From: Brachybacterium sp. YJGR34
GTDB taxonomy: Bacteria; Actinomycetota; Actinomycetes; Actinomycetales; Dermabacteraceae
Assembly (NCBI RefSeq): GCF_003347015.1
Contig: NZ_PNFB01000001.1
Location: forward strand, 248,001 to 312,000
Reading direction: 5' to 3'
Length of the DNA: 64,000 nucleotides
The notes beneath the pieces are model-generated. The model was not told the origin of the DNA. It searched no databases and saw nothing but the letters and a program-made list of their open reading frames with translations. The position numbers were made by a program, and so were the translations under genes. Below are positions 43,593 to 52,134 of the stretch, one piece after another; position 1 is the first letter of the stretch; every line of letters starts with the position of its first letter.

Positions 43593-44153
43593 ATGACCTT
43601 CTGGGAGGAACTGTGGTGGCAGATCGGGATCTCGTGGGCCGGAGTGCTCGGCGTGCTGATCTCCTGCGTGGTGCTCTACCTGCTGTTCACCGTCATCCTG
43701 CGGGTCGCCGGGCCACGCCTCAGCGGCAGCCCGTCGGTGCTCAGCGTCGCGGTGATGGCGCTGCTGGCGGCGCTCATCGCCCGGTCGATCCTCGGCAACT
43801 CGCCCACCCTCCTGGGCGGACTGGTCGCGATCGGCACCCTGATGGTCCTCGAGCACACGCTGGGTGGCCGCCACATCACCGCCGCCCGCCGCGTCCTGCG
43901 GGGCCCGCGGCCGACGGTCGTGATGGTCCACGGCCACGTGCTCGCCTGGCAGCTGCGGCACCTGGGGATGCACGAGGAGCTGCTGCTCACGCAGCTGCGA
44001 CGCGAGGGCGTGCACCACGTGGTCGACGCGGACCTGGTGATCCTCGAGGCCCGCGGCGGGCTGACGATCGTGCGGCGGGGTGAGCGGATCGACCGGCGCC
44101 TGGTGGGGGACGTCCGGGGTGCCGGGATGATCCCGGACTCGGTGCTCCTCTGA
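43593..44153 (+). CDS. DUF421/YetF-like membrane protein
   Basis: 186 residues: three N-terminal membrane helices, then a cytoplasmic domain with RRVLRGPRPTVVMVHGHVLAWQLRHLGMHEELLLTQLRREGVHHVVDADLVILEARGGLTIV. This is the arrangement of YetF/DUF421 proteins, whose molecular role is not settled. ACTGGAG precedes the ATG. It follows the ActP gene by 46 bases and may be cotranscribed. Confidence 0.88.
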   Translation: MTFWEELWWQIGISWAGVLGVLISCVVLYLLFTVILRVAGPRLSGSPSVLSVAVMALLAALIARSILGNSPTLLGGLVAIGTLMVLEHTLGGRHITAARRVLRGPRPTVVMVHGHVLAWQLRHLGMHEELLLTQLRREGVHHVVDADLVILEARGGLTIVRRGERIDRRLVGDVRGAGMIPDSVLL

Positions 44154-44164
44154 CCCGCCTCAGC

Positions 44165-46102
44165 TCACTGCAGGGACTCGAACTTCCGCGCCCAGGCGGA
44201 GCCGACCGGGTTGGCGTCGGCCACCATGATCCCGAAGCGGTCGCCCGCGATCTCCACCACCTCGCCGAGCGCCACGCGGCGCTCCTGCGCGACGGAGTGG
44301 TCCAGGCGCCGCACCCCGTCCTCGATGATCTGCCGGAACGAGTCGGTGCGGCCCAGGAAGGCGACGAAGGGGAGGCCGAACCGCTCGGCGTAGCGCGCCG
44401 AGAGCTCCCGGATCTCCTCGACGTCCCCGTCGGTGAGGTTCTCCAGGGCGAAGGAGCCCACGTCCTGGCTGATCGCGCCGGCCTGCGCCTCGTCGGCGGT
44501 GAGCAGCGTGGCCATGTCGGGGTAGGCGGCCACCAGCGCATCCTGTGCGGTGGGCTCGGCCGCGAGCACCGCGTCCTCGATCGCGGCGCGGAGCGCGGGG
44601 GCGTCGGCGAAGGGGCGGGACTCCCAGGCGTGATCGAGCGGCCAGCTCGCCCCGTTGAACAGCGAGCCGAAGGTGGTCACGAAGGTCTCCCGGTCCATCG
44701 CGTTCACCTCCTCGATGCCGATCCGCTCGCCGGCGGTGGTGGTGGCGACCTTCGCCCCGTGCTGGCGGCCGATGTGGAAGAACACGAGGTTCAGCACGAT
44801 CGCGGTGATCGCGCCGACGGTCACGCCCGAGGAGACGAAGACCTGCGCCCAGGAGGGGAAGACCGCGGCGATGTCCGGCTTGAAGCTCACCAGCATCGCC
44901 AGCCCCAGCGAGGTGCCGACGATGACCGAGTTGCGGTTGTCGGTGAGGTCCACCCGGGAGAGGGTCTGGATGCCCACCAGGGCGACCGAGGCGAACAGCG
45001 CCAGGGACGCACCGCCCAGCACCGGGGCCGGGATCGCGGCGACCACGGCGCCCGCCTTGGGCAGCAGCCCCAGCACGATCATCAGCGCACCGGCGCCGGC
45101 GACCACCCAGCGGGACTGCACGCGGGTCAGCCGCACCAGGCCGATGTTCTGCGCGAAGCAGGTGTAGGGGAAGGAGTTGAGGACCCCGCCCAGCAGGGTC
45201 GAGAGGCCGTCGGCCCGGATCGCCTCGGAGATGTTCCTCCGCCGGATCCGCTTGCCGACGATCTCGCCGGCGGCGAAGACGTCTCCGGTGGTCTCGACCA
45301 TCGTGATCAGCATGACGATGATCATCGAGAGGCAGGCGGTGAGGGAGAAGGTGGGGATGCCGAAGTAGAAGGGCGTGGTCACGCCGATCGCGGAGGCCTC
45401 GGAGACGCCGGAGAAGGAGGTGTCGCCCAGCAGCACGGCGACCCCGGTGCCGACCACGAGGCCCAGCAGCACGGCGATGGTGCCGAGGAATCCGCGGAAG
45501 AAGCGCTGGACCACCACGATGATGCCGAGGGTGCCCAGCGCGTAGGCGATGTCGCGGGTCGCGGGGGCGCCCTCGGCGTAGTTCGTGATGTCCCCGGCGG
45601 AGACCCCGAGCAGCGTGATGCCCATGGTGGTCAGCACCGTCCCGATCACGACCGGCGGGAAGAACCGCAGGAACCTCGCGAAATAGGGGGCGACCAGGAA
45701 GGTGAACAGGCCGGCGACGATCACCGATCCGTAGATCATCGGCAGGCCCTCGCGCCCGCCCTCGCCGCCGGTCGCGGCCAGGCCGATCGCGATGATCGGG
45801 CTCACCGCCGTGGTGGTCACGCCCTGGATGATCGGCAGGCGCACGCCCACCTTCCAGAAGCCGACGGACTGGATCAGCGTGGCGATGCCGCAGGTGAACA
45901 GATCCGCGTTGATGAGGTGGATGGTGTCCTCGGCGGACAGCCCCAGCCCCGAGGCGATGAGCAGCGGGACGATCACCGCACCGGCGTAGAAGGCCAGGAC
46001 GTGCTGGACCGAGAGCACCGTGAGACGGCCGGGTGGGGGAACCTGGTCGACGGGATGCGTCCGGGGGGCGGGCGCGTCGAGCGCCGGGGCGGCGGAGGTC
46101 AT
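44165..46102 (-). CDS. NCS2 xanthine/urate permease fused to an OHCU-decarboxylase (UraD)-like domain
   Basis: 645 residues. Residues about 25-475 are a nucleobase:cation symporter-2: QHVLAFYAGAVIVPLLIASGLG, TCGIATLIQSVGFWKVGVRLPIIQG, MVETTGDVFAAGEIVG and NSFPYTCFAQNIGLVRLT. Residues about 485-645 resemble 2-oxo-4-hydroxy-4-carboxy-5-ureidoimidazoline decarboxylase of urate breakdown: ETFVTTFGSLFNGASWPLDHAW and LSARYAERFGLPFVAFLGRT. The conserved His-Pro of the active site appears as Tyr-Pro (LVAAYPDMA), so activity is uncertain. The fusion would join urate uptake to its metabolism. GAAGGA precedes the ATG. No other urate genes are adjacent. Confidence 0.88.
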   Translation of the reverse strand: MTSAAPALDAPAPRTHPVDQVPPPGRLTVLSVQHVLAFYAGAVIVPLLIASGLGLSAEDTIHLINADLFTCGIATLIQSVGFWKVGVRLPIIQGVTTTAVSPIIAIGLAATGGEGGREGLPMIYGSVIVAGLFTFLVAPYFARFLRFFPPVVIGTVLTTMGITLLGVSAGDITNYAEGAPATRDIAYALGTLGIIVVVQRFFRGFLGTIAVLLGLVVGTGVAVLLGDTSFSGVSEASAIGVTTPFYFGIPTFSLTACLSMIIVMLITMVETTGDVFAAGEIVGKRIRRRNISEAIRADGLSTLLGGVLNSFPYTCFAQNIGLVRLTRVQSRWVVAGAGALMIVLGLLPKAGAVVAAIPAPVLGGASLALFASVALVGIQTLSRVDLTDNRNSVIVGTSLGLAMLVSFKPDIAAVFPSWAQVFVSSGVTVGAITAIVLNLVFFHIGRQHGAKVATTTAGERIGIEEVNAMDRETFVTTFGSLFNGASWPLDHAWESRPFADAPALRAAIEDAVLAAEPTAQDALVAAYPDMATLLTADEAQAGAISQDVGSFALENLTDGDVEEIRELSARYAERFGLPFVAFLGRTDSFRQIIEDGVRRLDHSVAQERRVALGEVVEIAGDRFGIMVADANPVGSAWARKFESLQ

Positions 46103-46289
46103 GGTCGTCCTTCGTGGATCCGTCGTGGTCAGGGGGGGCACGGGCCGCGACAAGAGTAGGCCCCCGGACGGAGGCGCGGGACGCCCGCCGCGGCGCCCGG
46201 GGCGACCCACCACCCCGCGGCCTGCACGGGAGCGTGAGATCCCCGGCATGGGCTGGCGAACATCACACGGCGAGGAGTAGAAGGGAGAG

Positions 46290-47543
46290 GTGAGCGCCTC
46301 CTCCTCCCCGGGCACCGCCGTGCCCGCCACCGATCCCACTGCCGGCCCGGCTCGTCCCGCTGCGGTCGGCGGGGTCCTCGCGCTGATCGCGATCGCGGCG
46401 GTCGCCCTGAACCTCCGCCCCGGTGCCACCAGCCTGGGCCCCGTCATGGAGCCCCTGGTGGACTCCTACGGCCAGGGCGCGATCGCCTCCGGTCTGCTCA
46501 CCGCGCTGCCGTGCCTGGCCTTCGGCGTGCTGGGCCTGCTCGCGGTCCCGATCTCCCGGCGCCTGGGCCTGACCGGCACCGTGGTGGCCTCCTTCGTGCT
46601 GGTCGTCGCCGGGCTGCTGCTGCGCCCGATGACCGGGTCGTTCGGGATGTTCCTGGCGCTGTCGGTGCTGGCCCTCATCGGCCCGGCCCTGGGCAACGTG
46701 GTGGTGCCGGCCTGGATCAAGCAGCACGGGGGCGTGCGGACCGTCGGCCTGATGACGCTGTACAGCGTGACCCTGGCGATCGGCGGTTCCCTCGGCTCGG
46801 CGCTCGCGGTGCCGCTCTCCGGCTCCGGGGCCGACGGGTGGCGGGACTCCCTGCAGTTCTGGGGCATGGTCGCCGTGGTCCCGGTGATCGTCTGGGCGGT
46901 GGTGCTGACCCGCACCGGCCACGACTTCCCGCCGGCGCCGCCCGCGGGACGCCTGCGCGGCTCCCTGCTCCGCTCGCCCACTGCGATCGCCCTGACCATC
47001 GCCTTCGCCCTGCAGTCCCTGAACGCCTACACGCAGTTCGGGATGCTCCCGCAGATCCTCACCGACGCCGGCGTCCCGCCGGCCCGGGCCGGCCTGCTGG
47101 TCGCCGTGATCGCCGGCTGGGGCATGGTGGGCGGCCTGATCATGCCCACCGTCATCGCCCGGGCGCCGCGCCTGCCGTGGATCGTCGGCGGCTTCGGCGT
47201 GCTGACCACCATCGGCTATCTGGGACTCCTCCTCGCCCCCGGCGCGAGTCCCGTGCTCTGGGCCTGCGTCCTGGGCATCGGCGGCTTCGCCTTCCCGACC
47301 GCGGTGGCGCTGATCCCGGCGCGGAGCCGCTCGCCGCTGATCACCGCCCGGCTCTCGGGGATGGCGCAGCCCGTCGGCTACCTGCTGGCGGCGATCGGCC
47401 CCGTGGTCGCCGGTGCGCTGCTGGGCGTGACCGGCTCGGCGACGACGGTGCTGTGGTTCCTCGCGCTGACGGGTCTGGGGCTCGCGGTCGCGGGGTTCCG
47501 GGCCGCGCTCCCGCGGATGGTCGACGACGAGATCTCCGACTGA
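46290..47543 (+). CDS. MFS transporter, CynX/NimT-like
   Basis: 417 residues, 12 membrane helices. The start of the first helix, AVALNLRPGATSLGPVMEPLV, is typical of the CynX/NimT (cyanate/2-nitroimidazole) subfamily, as are GNVVVPAWIKQHGG in the middle and PARSRSPLITARLSGMAQPVGYLLAAIGP near the end. The substrate is unknown. The GTG start follows AAGGGAGAG. It is divergent from the urate-type permease across a 187-base gap. Confidence 0.9.
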   Translation: MSASSSPGTAVPATDPTAGPARPAAVGGVLALIAIAAVALNLRPGATSLGPVMEPLVDSYGQGAIASGLLTALPCLAFGVLGLLAVPISRRLGLTGTVVASFVLVVAGLLLRPMTGSFGMFLALSVLALIGPALGNVVVPAWIKQHGGVRTVGLMTLYSVTLAIGGSLGSALAVPLSGSGADGWRDSLQFWGMVAVVPVIVWAVVLTRTGHDFPPAPPAGRLRGSLLRSPTAIALTIAFALQSLNAYTQFGMLPQILTDAGVPPARAGLLVAVIAGWGMVGGLIMPTVIARAPRLPWIVGGFGVLTTIGYLGLLLAPGASPVLWACVLGIGGFAFPTAVALIPARSRSPLITARLSGMAQPVGYLLAAIGPVVAGALLGVTGSATTVLWFLALTGLGLAVAGFRAALPRMVDDEISD

Positions 47544-47606
47544 CCTCCGTCCCCGCCGGAGCGAGGACCCCTCGGACGGGGAGGGGATCCGTGGGAAGAT
47601 GCCCCC

Positions 47607-48449
47607 ATGAGCATCGTCCGCACGCTGCGCATCCTGGCCTCCCAGCGCCCGTCCCGTCCTCCGAGCTCCCTCGCCGCCCCGGCCCGCGTGGCCCGGCACC
47701 GGCACGGCCAGGTTCCTGTGACCTGGATCGACGAGGAGCTCGCCCGTGAGGCGACGATCGTGCACCTGCACGGCGGCGCCTACGTCGCCGGGGAGTCCCG
47801 CGCCCACTGGAACTGGCTCGAGGAGGTCGCGCGGCGCTCCGGCGCGGCGGGCGCGATGGTCCACTACCGGCTCGCACCCCGCCATCGCTTCCCGGTCGCG
47901 GTGGACGACGTCCTGCACGCCGTCGACGCACTCGTCACCGGGGCGGTCGTCCGCCCCGGGCGCTGGGTGCTCTCGGGGGACAGCGCCGGCGGAGGGCTCG
48001 CCCTGGCCGTCGCGCAGATGCTCGCCGGGAGCGGTGCCGGCTCCCCGGCCGCGCTGCTGCTGGAGTCCCCGTGGACGGACCTGCGGCGGCGGGACGGCGC
48101 CGTGCGCGCGACGGATCACGACGAGCACGGTCTGAGGATCGCTGCCGAGCTCTACGCCGGGGCGTTCCCGCGCGAGGACCCGCGACTGAGCCCGATCCTC
48201 GGGGACCTCGCCGCTCTGCCGCCCGTGCATCTGGTCAACGGGTCGCAGGACGTGCTGGTCGAGGGCTCCCGAGCCCTGGCGGCGGCACTGGAGGCGGCGG
48301 GCACCGAGCACGAGTACCTCGAGGTCCCCGACGCCGGTCACGACGTCGCGGTCGCCGGCGAGGGGCCCGCGGCCCAGGAGGCGCGTCGCAGCCAGATCGT
48401 CGCGATCCGGAGGGCCACGGGCAGGGACCGGACCCCACTCAACCGGTAA
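47607..48449 (+). CDS. Alpha/beta-hydrolase, hormone-sensitive-lipase family
   Basis: 280 residues. The oxyanion motif is HLHGGAYVAG; the nucleophile elbow is LSGDSAGGGLAL; catalytic Asp and His lie in NGSQDVLVEG and PDAGHDVAV. VHYRLAPRHRFPVAVDDVLHAVDAL is typical of this group. It probably hydrolyses short-chain esters. No signal peptide was seen, so it should be cytoplasmic. It ends with a TAA, rare here. Confidence 0.92.
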   Translation: MSIVRTLRILASQRPSRPPSSLAAPARVARHRHGQVPVTWIDEELAREATIVHLHGGAYVAGESRAHWNWLEEVARRSGAAGAMVHYRLAPRHRFPVAVDDVLHAVDALVTGAVVRPGRWVLSGDSAGGGLALAVAQMLAGSGAGSPAALLLESPWTDLRRRDGAVRATDHDEHGLRIAAELYAGAFPREDPRLSPILGDLAALPPVHLVNGSQDVLVEGSRALAAALEAAGTEHEYLEVPDAGHDVAVAGEGPAAQEARRSQIVAIRRATGRDRTPLNR

Positions 48450-48520
48450 ACGTTGTACAGGTCTCAATCGGACTTCTTCGACAGGCGTCAGACGGCCTGC
48501 ATAGGGTTACTCTATGCCGC

Positions 48521-49099
48521 ATGACCAGTTGTGACCGATCGGTCGACATGCCCGTGACCTGGACCGGCAGTCCCCGAACCGTCCAGGCCATCCGCGATCT
48601 GCTCATCGTGCACGCCTCCCCGGGAGTGCTGCGGCTGGTGCTCCAGCAGCTGACCCTGCGCGAGGACGGACGGGCGGTGGGGCGTCACGAGATCATCGAC
48701 GCGGTCTCCGACGTCGGCGGGAACCTGGTCTCGATCCCGATCGTGGCCGCCGTGCGCGCGGACCCGACGGCCTCGTCGCAGCTCGATGCCGCCCTCGCCG
48801 CGCTCCGCGCCGACATCGCCGCGCAGATCGGCTCCGAGGTCGACTCCCTCGAGGTGATCACGACCGCGGACGGCCGCCGCGAGGCGCGCTTCACCGCCTG
48901 CGTGGAGGTCAGCCCCGAGGACCTCGAGCGGCGCCCCGCGCACCCGGCCCTCCACGGCGGGCCCCACCAGATCACCCACCAGGCCCCCGAGCTCGACGCG
49001 CTGCGCGACCTCCTCGCCGAGCCGGAGCACGGCCGACTGCGGCGGACGTGGGACGGGACGTGCGAGCGCGTCCGGCGCCTGCTGTTCCCGGGTGACTGA
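48521..49099 (+). CDS. Unrecognised protein
   Basis: 192 residues with no family I can name. Predicted mixed alpha/beta, soluble. Visible stretches: SPRTVQAIRDLLIVHASPGVLRLVLQQLTL, DAVSDVGGNLVSIPIVAAVRAD, and LRADIAAQIGSEVDSLEVITTADGRREARFTACVEV. No signal peptide, membrane helix or catalytic motif. Third-position G/C bias supports a real gene. The ATG at 48521 lies seven bases after TACTCT, so a leaderless start fits; an ATG at 48548 is an alternative. It is convergent with the phosphatase-superfamily gene. Confidence 0.65.
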   Translation: MTSCDRSVDMPVTWTGSPRTVQAIRDLLIVHASPGVLRLVLQQLTLREDGRAVGRHEIIDAVSDVGGNLVSIPIVAAVRADPTASSQLDAALAALRADIAAQIGSEVDSLEVITTADGRREARFTACVEVSPEDLERRPAHPALHGGPHQITHQAPELDALRDLLAEPEHGRLRRTWDGTCERVRRLLFPGD

Positions 49100-49102
49100 C
49101 CC

Positions 49103-50347
49103 TCAGGCGCGCCCGAGGGGCGCTGCGCGGTGCATGCCCTGCGCCGTCGCGCCGGACAGCTCGAGGTCCAGGGCATGGGCGAGGGTGACCCCGAGATCGG
49201 CCCAGGACCCCTCGACCGGTGAGGACGGCAGGCCGGGTCCCCGCACCAGAGCCGCGGCGGGGGCGGACGGGTCGCTGACCGCGCGAGGGCCCGCATAGTA
49301 CGGATCATCGCCGTCGACCAGCGGGCGATGGGTGGGGGAGAGGCCGACGACGGTGCCCGGCGTGCCCTCGAGCACGGCGATCACGTCGGTCGCCTCCGTC
49401 GCGCCGACCCCGTCGTCCACCGTGCGCAGCTGCAGCCGGGAGTGCGCGGCGATCTCGGCGAGAGCCTCCAGGGCCGCCGTCCTCAGGGCGTCCCCCTCCT
49501 CCCGCCGCACGTGAAGCACCCCGCGCGGGCCATCGGGCCAGACCAGGGCGCGGAAGCCGTCCAGGCGCGTGCCGTCGGTGCGGAGCAGGCCGGCCGCGGC
49601 GAGCGCGGCATTGGGGTGGACCAGCAGCGCGGCGGGGACCAGGCGGCGGCCCGGGACCAGCAGCACCCGATCCTCCGCATCGGGGGCGAAGGCGCACTGG
49701 ATCTGCCGCAGGGCGTCGGCCGTGTCGAGCAGGGCGCGCTCGGCGGCGGCGCCCGGACCGGACTCGCGCCGCACGATCCCCAGTCCCGTCAGGCGCGCGG
49801 CGAGGAGCTGGACGGGGCCGCGGATGAGGGCCTCGGCGGCGATCTCGGCGACCAGGTCGTCGGAAGGGACCTGCGAGAGCTGCACCCCGGCCTCGCGGCG
49901 GGGGACGAGGTGCTCGGCGACCATGCGCGGCGAGCTGGTCCGCTCGGCCATGTCCCAGCGAGTGCGATAGCGGCGCAGGTCCTCGACCAGCGGCAGGCAC
50001 AGATCGATCTCGGCGCCGGCGGTCGCCGGCCAGTGCAGGGCCGCGGTGGTCAGCCCGCGCTCCCGCGCCGCCTCGAACAGGGTGGGGGCGGTCACCGAGG
50101 AGGCGTACCAGGTCGAGCGGCTGTCCGGGAGGTCGGGGCGGAAGGGGACCTGGGTGGCGACCCCGGTGTGGGCGACGGAGGCTCCCGTGACCAGGCTCGC
50201 GAGCGCCGGGGCGGGCTCCGAAGGACCTCCGGCCCGGATCTGCAGCGCGGTCAGGTCTCCGCTCAGCGCTCCCTCCCGTCGGAGCGTGGCGAGGTCCTGC
50301 TCGTCCAGTCCGTCGACGGCGAGGAGCAGGGTGCGGCCGATGGTCAT
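49103..50347 (-). CDS. Alkaline-phosphatase-superfamily (type I phosphodiesterase-like) protein
   Basis: 414 residues. The metal-binding start TLLLAVDGLDEQDLATL, the nucleophile region PAPALASLVTGASVAHTGV, and YASSVTAPTLFEAARERGLTTAALHWPAT follow the order of nucleotide pyrophosphatase/phosphodiesterases. The C-terminal ligands are less clear: LSPTHRPLVDGDDPYYAG, then GSWADLGVTLAHAL. No signal peptide, so probably cytoplasmic. Substrate unknown. The ATG at 50347 is chosen over an upstream start because homology begins there. Confidence 0.72.
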   Translation of the reverse strand: MTIGRTLLLAVDGLDEQDLATLRREGALSGDLTALQIRAGGPSEPAPALASLVTGASVAHTGVATQVPFRPDLPDSRSTWYASSVTAPTLFEAARERGLTTAALHWPATAGAEIDLCLPLVEDLRRYRTRWDMAERTSSPRMVAEHLVPRREAGVQLSQVPSDDLVAEIAAEALIRGPVQLLAARLTGLGIVRRESGPGAAAERALLDTADALRQIQCAFAPDAEDRVLLVPGRRLVPAALLVHPNAALAAAGLLRTDGTRLDGFRALVWPDGPRGVLHVRREEGDALRTAALEALAEIAAHSRLQLRTVDDGVGATEATDVIAVLEGTPGTVVGLSPTHRPLVDGDDPYYAGPRAVSDPSAPAAALVRGPGLPSSPVEGSWADLGVTLAHALDLELSGATAQGMHRAAPLGRA

Positions 50348-50473
50348 GGGGTCCCCTCCTCCGTGCACGGTGTCCCGGCACCCTAGGGGCACCGTCTGGC
50401 CGGGGGGCGAGGCGAGGGTGAGCGGAGAGCTTCCGCGAGGTGAACAGGGTGTGCGCGGCGGTCCTGACCGCCG

Positions 50474-50761
50474 TCAGCGGAGCTCGGGCTCGGAGGGGTC
50501 GGCCCGGCCGGCATCGGCCTCCAGGCGCCGGCGGACCGTGTCCGCCCGGCGGCGGTCCCGGCCCGTGGCCCGCTCCACGAGGGCGCGGGAGCGGGAGCCG
50601 GTCTCGGGCTCGTCGGGCTGGACGACCAGCCACACCACCACGGCGATCGTCAGCAGGGCGCACACCGCCAGCAGGATCAGCGCGACGGGCCAGGAGAAGG
50701 GGATCGGGTTCCAGAACGCGCTGTCCTCGAAGGGGGCGGCGCTCCCCGCGACGATGCCCAT
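50474..50761 (-). CDS. Small single-pass membrane protein
   Basis: 95 residues. One membrane helix (WPVALILLAVCALLTIAVVVWLVVQP), a short outer part and a basic cytoplasmic tail (RSRALVERATGRDRRRADTVRRRLEAD). GGAGGGGAG precedes the ATG. It is divergent from the Ser/Thr kinase, with only 77 bases between them. No family recognised. Confidence 0.72.
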   Translation of the reverse strand: MGIVAGSAAPFEDSAFWNPIPFSWPVALILLAVCALLTIAVVVWLVVQPDEPETGSRSRALVERATGRDRRRADTVRRRLEADAGRADPSEPELR

Positions 50762-50838
50762 CGGCTCCCCTCCCTCGAGGCTCTCGGATGGCGCCCAGCA
50801 TAACGCTGTACCGGCCGCCCCCGTATGCTGGGAGAATC

Positions 50839-52119
50839 ATGGCAGACGTACTAGTGGGACGCTTCGCGCTCATCGACCTGATCGCCAAGGGCGGCTCCGG
50901 GTCCGTGTGGCGCGCCTGGGACTCCAAGACCAAGGAGCTCTGTGCCGCGAAGGTCCTGCGCCAGCGCGATTCCGCGGATCTCATGCGCTTCGTGCGGGAG
51001 AAGGGCGTCAGCTTCGATCATCCGCATCTGCTGACCCCCTACGGCTGGGGCGCGGAGGACGAGCACGTCGTCATCGCGATGCCGCTGGCCTCCGGCGGCA
51101 CCCTGGAATCGGTCGTCAAGACGCGGGGGAAGCTCGCCGAGCCCGCCGCGGTGGTGATCCTCGACCAGCTGCTGGACGGACTCGCGCACGTCCATGCCGA
51201 GGGCTGGATCCACCGCGACGTGAAGCCGGCGAACATCATGTTCGAGCCGCGGGGTCGGGCCTTCCCGGTCTCCCGGCTCGCCGATTTCGGCATCGCGGTC
51301 CATGAATCCGACGTCCGCTTCACGCATGTCGGGATGGTCAACGGGACCCCCGGCTACATGGCCCCGGAGCTGTTCGCCATGGCCGAGCCGGCGCCCTCCC
51401 ACGACCTCTACGCCGCCGGGGTGGTCGCGCTGGTGGCGCTCAACGGGAAGATCGCCCTGCACGACGGCGCCTTCCGGCCCGATGAGCTCAGCCAGCACCT
51501 GCGCGGTGTCACCCCCAAGCTCTCCGCCGTGATCCGCAAGCTGGTCGCCCCGCAGCCCGAGGACCGCTACCAGAGCGCGGAGGAGGTGCGGCGCGACCTG
51601 CCGCGCGTCCCGCAGGGCTACCCGCTGACGCATGCCGACGGCGCCCCGCTGGACTTCCAGGACACCCTGGATCCGCTGCCGCCGGACGCCCCCGGGGCGG
51701 AGCGGCCGGAGCGCCCGGCGCCGCAGGTGGCCTCCGCCTCGATGGAGGCGATCCGGGCCGGCCAGGTGCAGCAGGGCTACACCGCCGGGTCCCCGTCCCC
51801 GCACACGGGACCGCAGTGGGCCGGACAGACCACGCCGGGCTCGCCGCCGCCGCAGTACACGCCCTCGACCTATCCCGTCACCACGACCCAGTCCGGTCCG
51901 GGCGGCCCGGGGCCCGGCGGCGGGGGGCGGGGCTCCAGCGGCACCCTCATCGCCGTGGGGCTCGGGATCGGCGCCGCCGTGGTGCTCGGAGCGATCGTCG
52001 CGATCGTGCTGGTGATCGTGTTCAACCAGAACCCCGCCTCCGCGAGCGACCTCGGCGCGACGCTCACCGCCCTCGAGGCGGCACCGCCCGGCGCGCCGCC
52101 GGCCGACGCCGCCCCCTGA
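50839..52119 (+). CDS. Membrane-anchored Ser/Thr protein kinase (PknB-like, no PASTA domains)
   Basis: 426 residues. Hanks-type kinase domain: Gly-loop AKGGSGSVWRA, Lys38, catalytic HRDVKPAN (Asp127), DFGIA, and GTPGYMAPE. A Pro/Gly/Ser-rich linker follows. One membrane helix (LIAVGLGIGAAVVLGAIVAIV) near residues 372-395 leaves only about 30 residues outside. No PASTA domains are present, so it does not bind peptidoglycan in the usual PknB manner. A PP2C phosphatase that could reverse it is at 59182. -10 TATGCT and GGGAG precede the ATG. Confidence 0.95.
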   Translation: MADVLVGRFALIDLIAKGGSGSVWRAWDSKTKELCAAKVLRQRDSADLMRFVREKGVSFDHPHLLTPYGWGAEDEHVVIAMPLASGGTLESVVKTRGKLAEPAAVVILDQLLDGLAHVHAEGWIHRDVKPANIMFEPRGRAFPVSRLADFGIAVHESDVRFTHVGMVNGTPGYMAPELFAMAEPAPSHDLYAAGVVALVALNGKIALHDGAFRPDELSQHLRGVTPKLSAVIRKLVAPQPEDRYQSAEEVRRDLPRVPQGYPLTHADGAPLDFQDTLDPLPPDAPGAERPERPAPQVASASMEAIRAGQVQQGYTAGSPSPHTGPQWAGQTTPGSPPPQYTPSTYPVTTTQSGPGGPGPGGGGRGSSGTLIAVGLGIGAAVVLGAIVAIVLVIVFNQNPASASDLGATLTALEAAPPGAPPADAAP

Positions 52120-52134
52120 CGACCCGTCGCCGGA

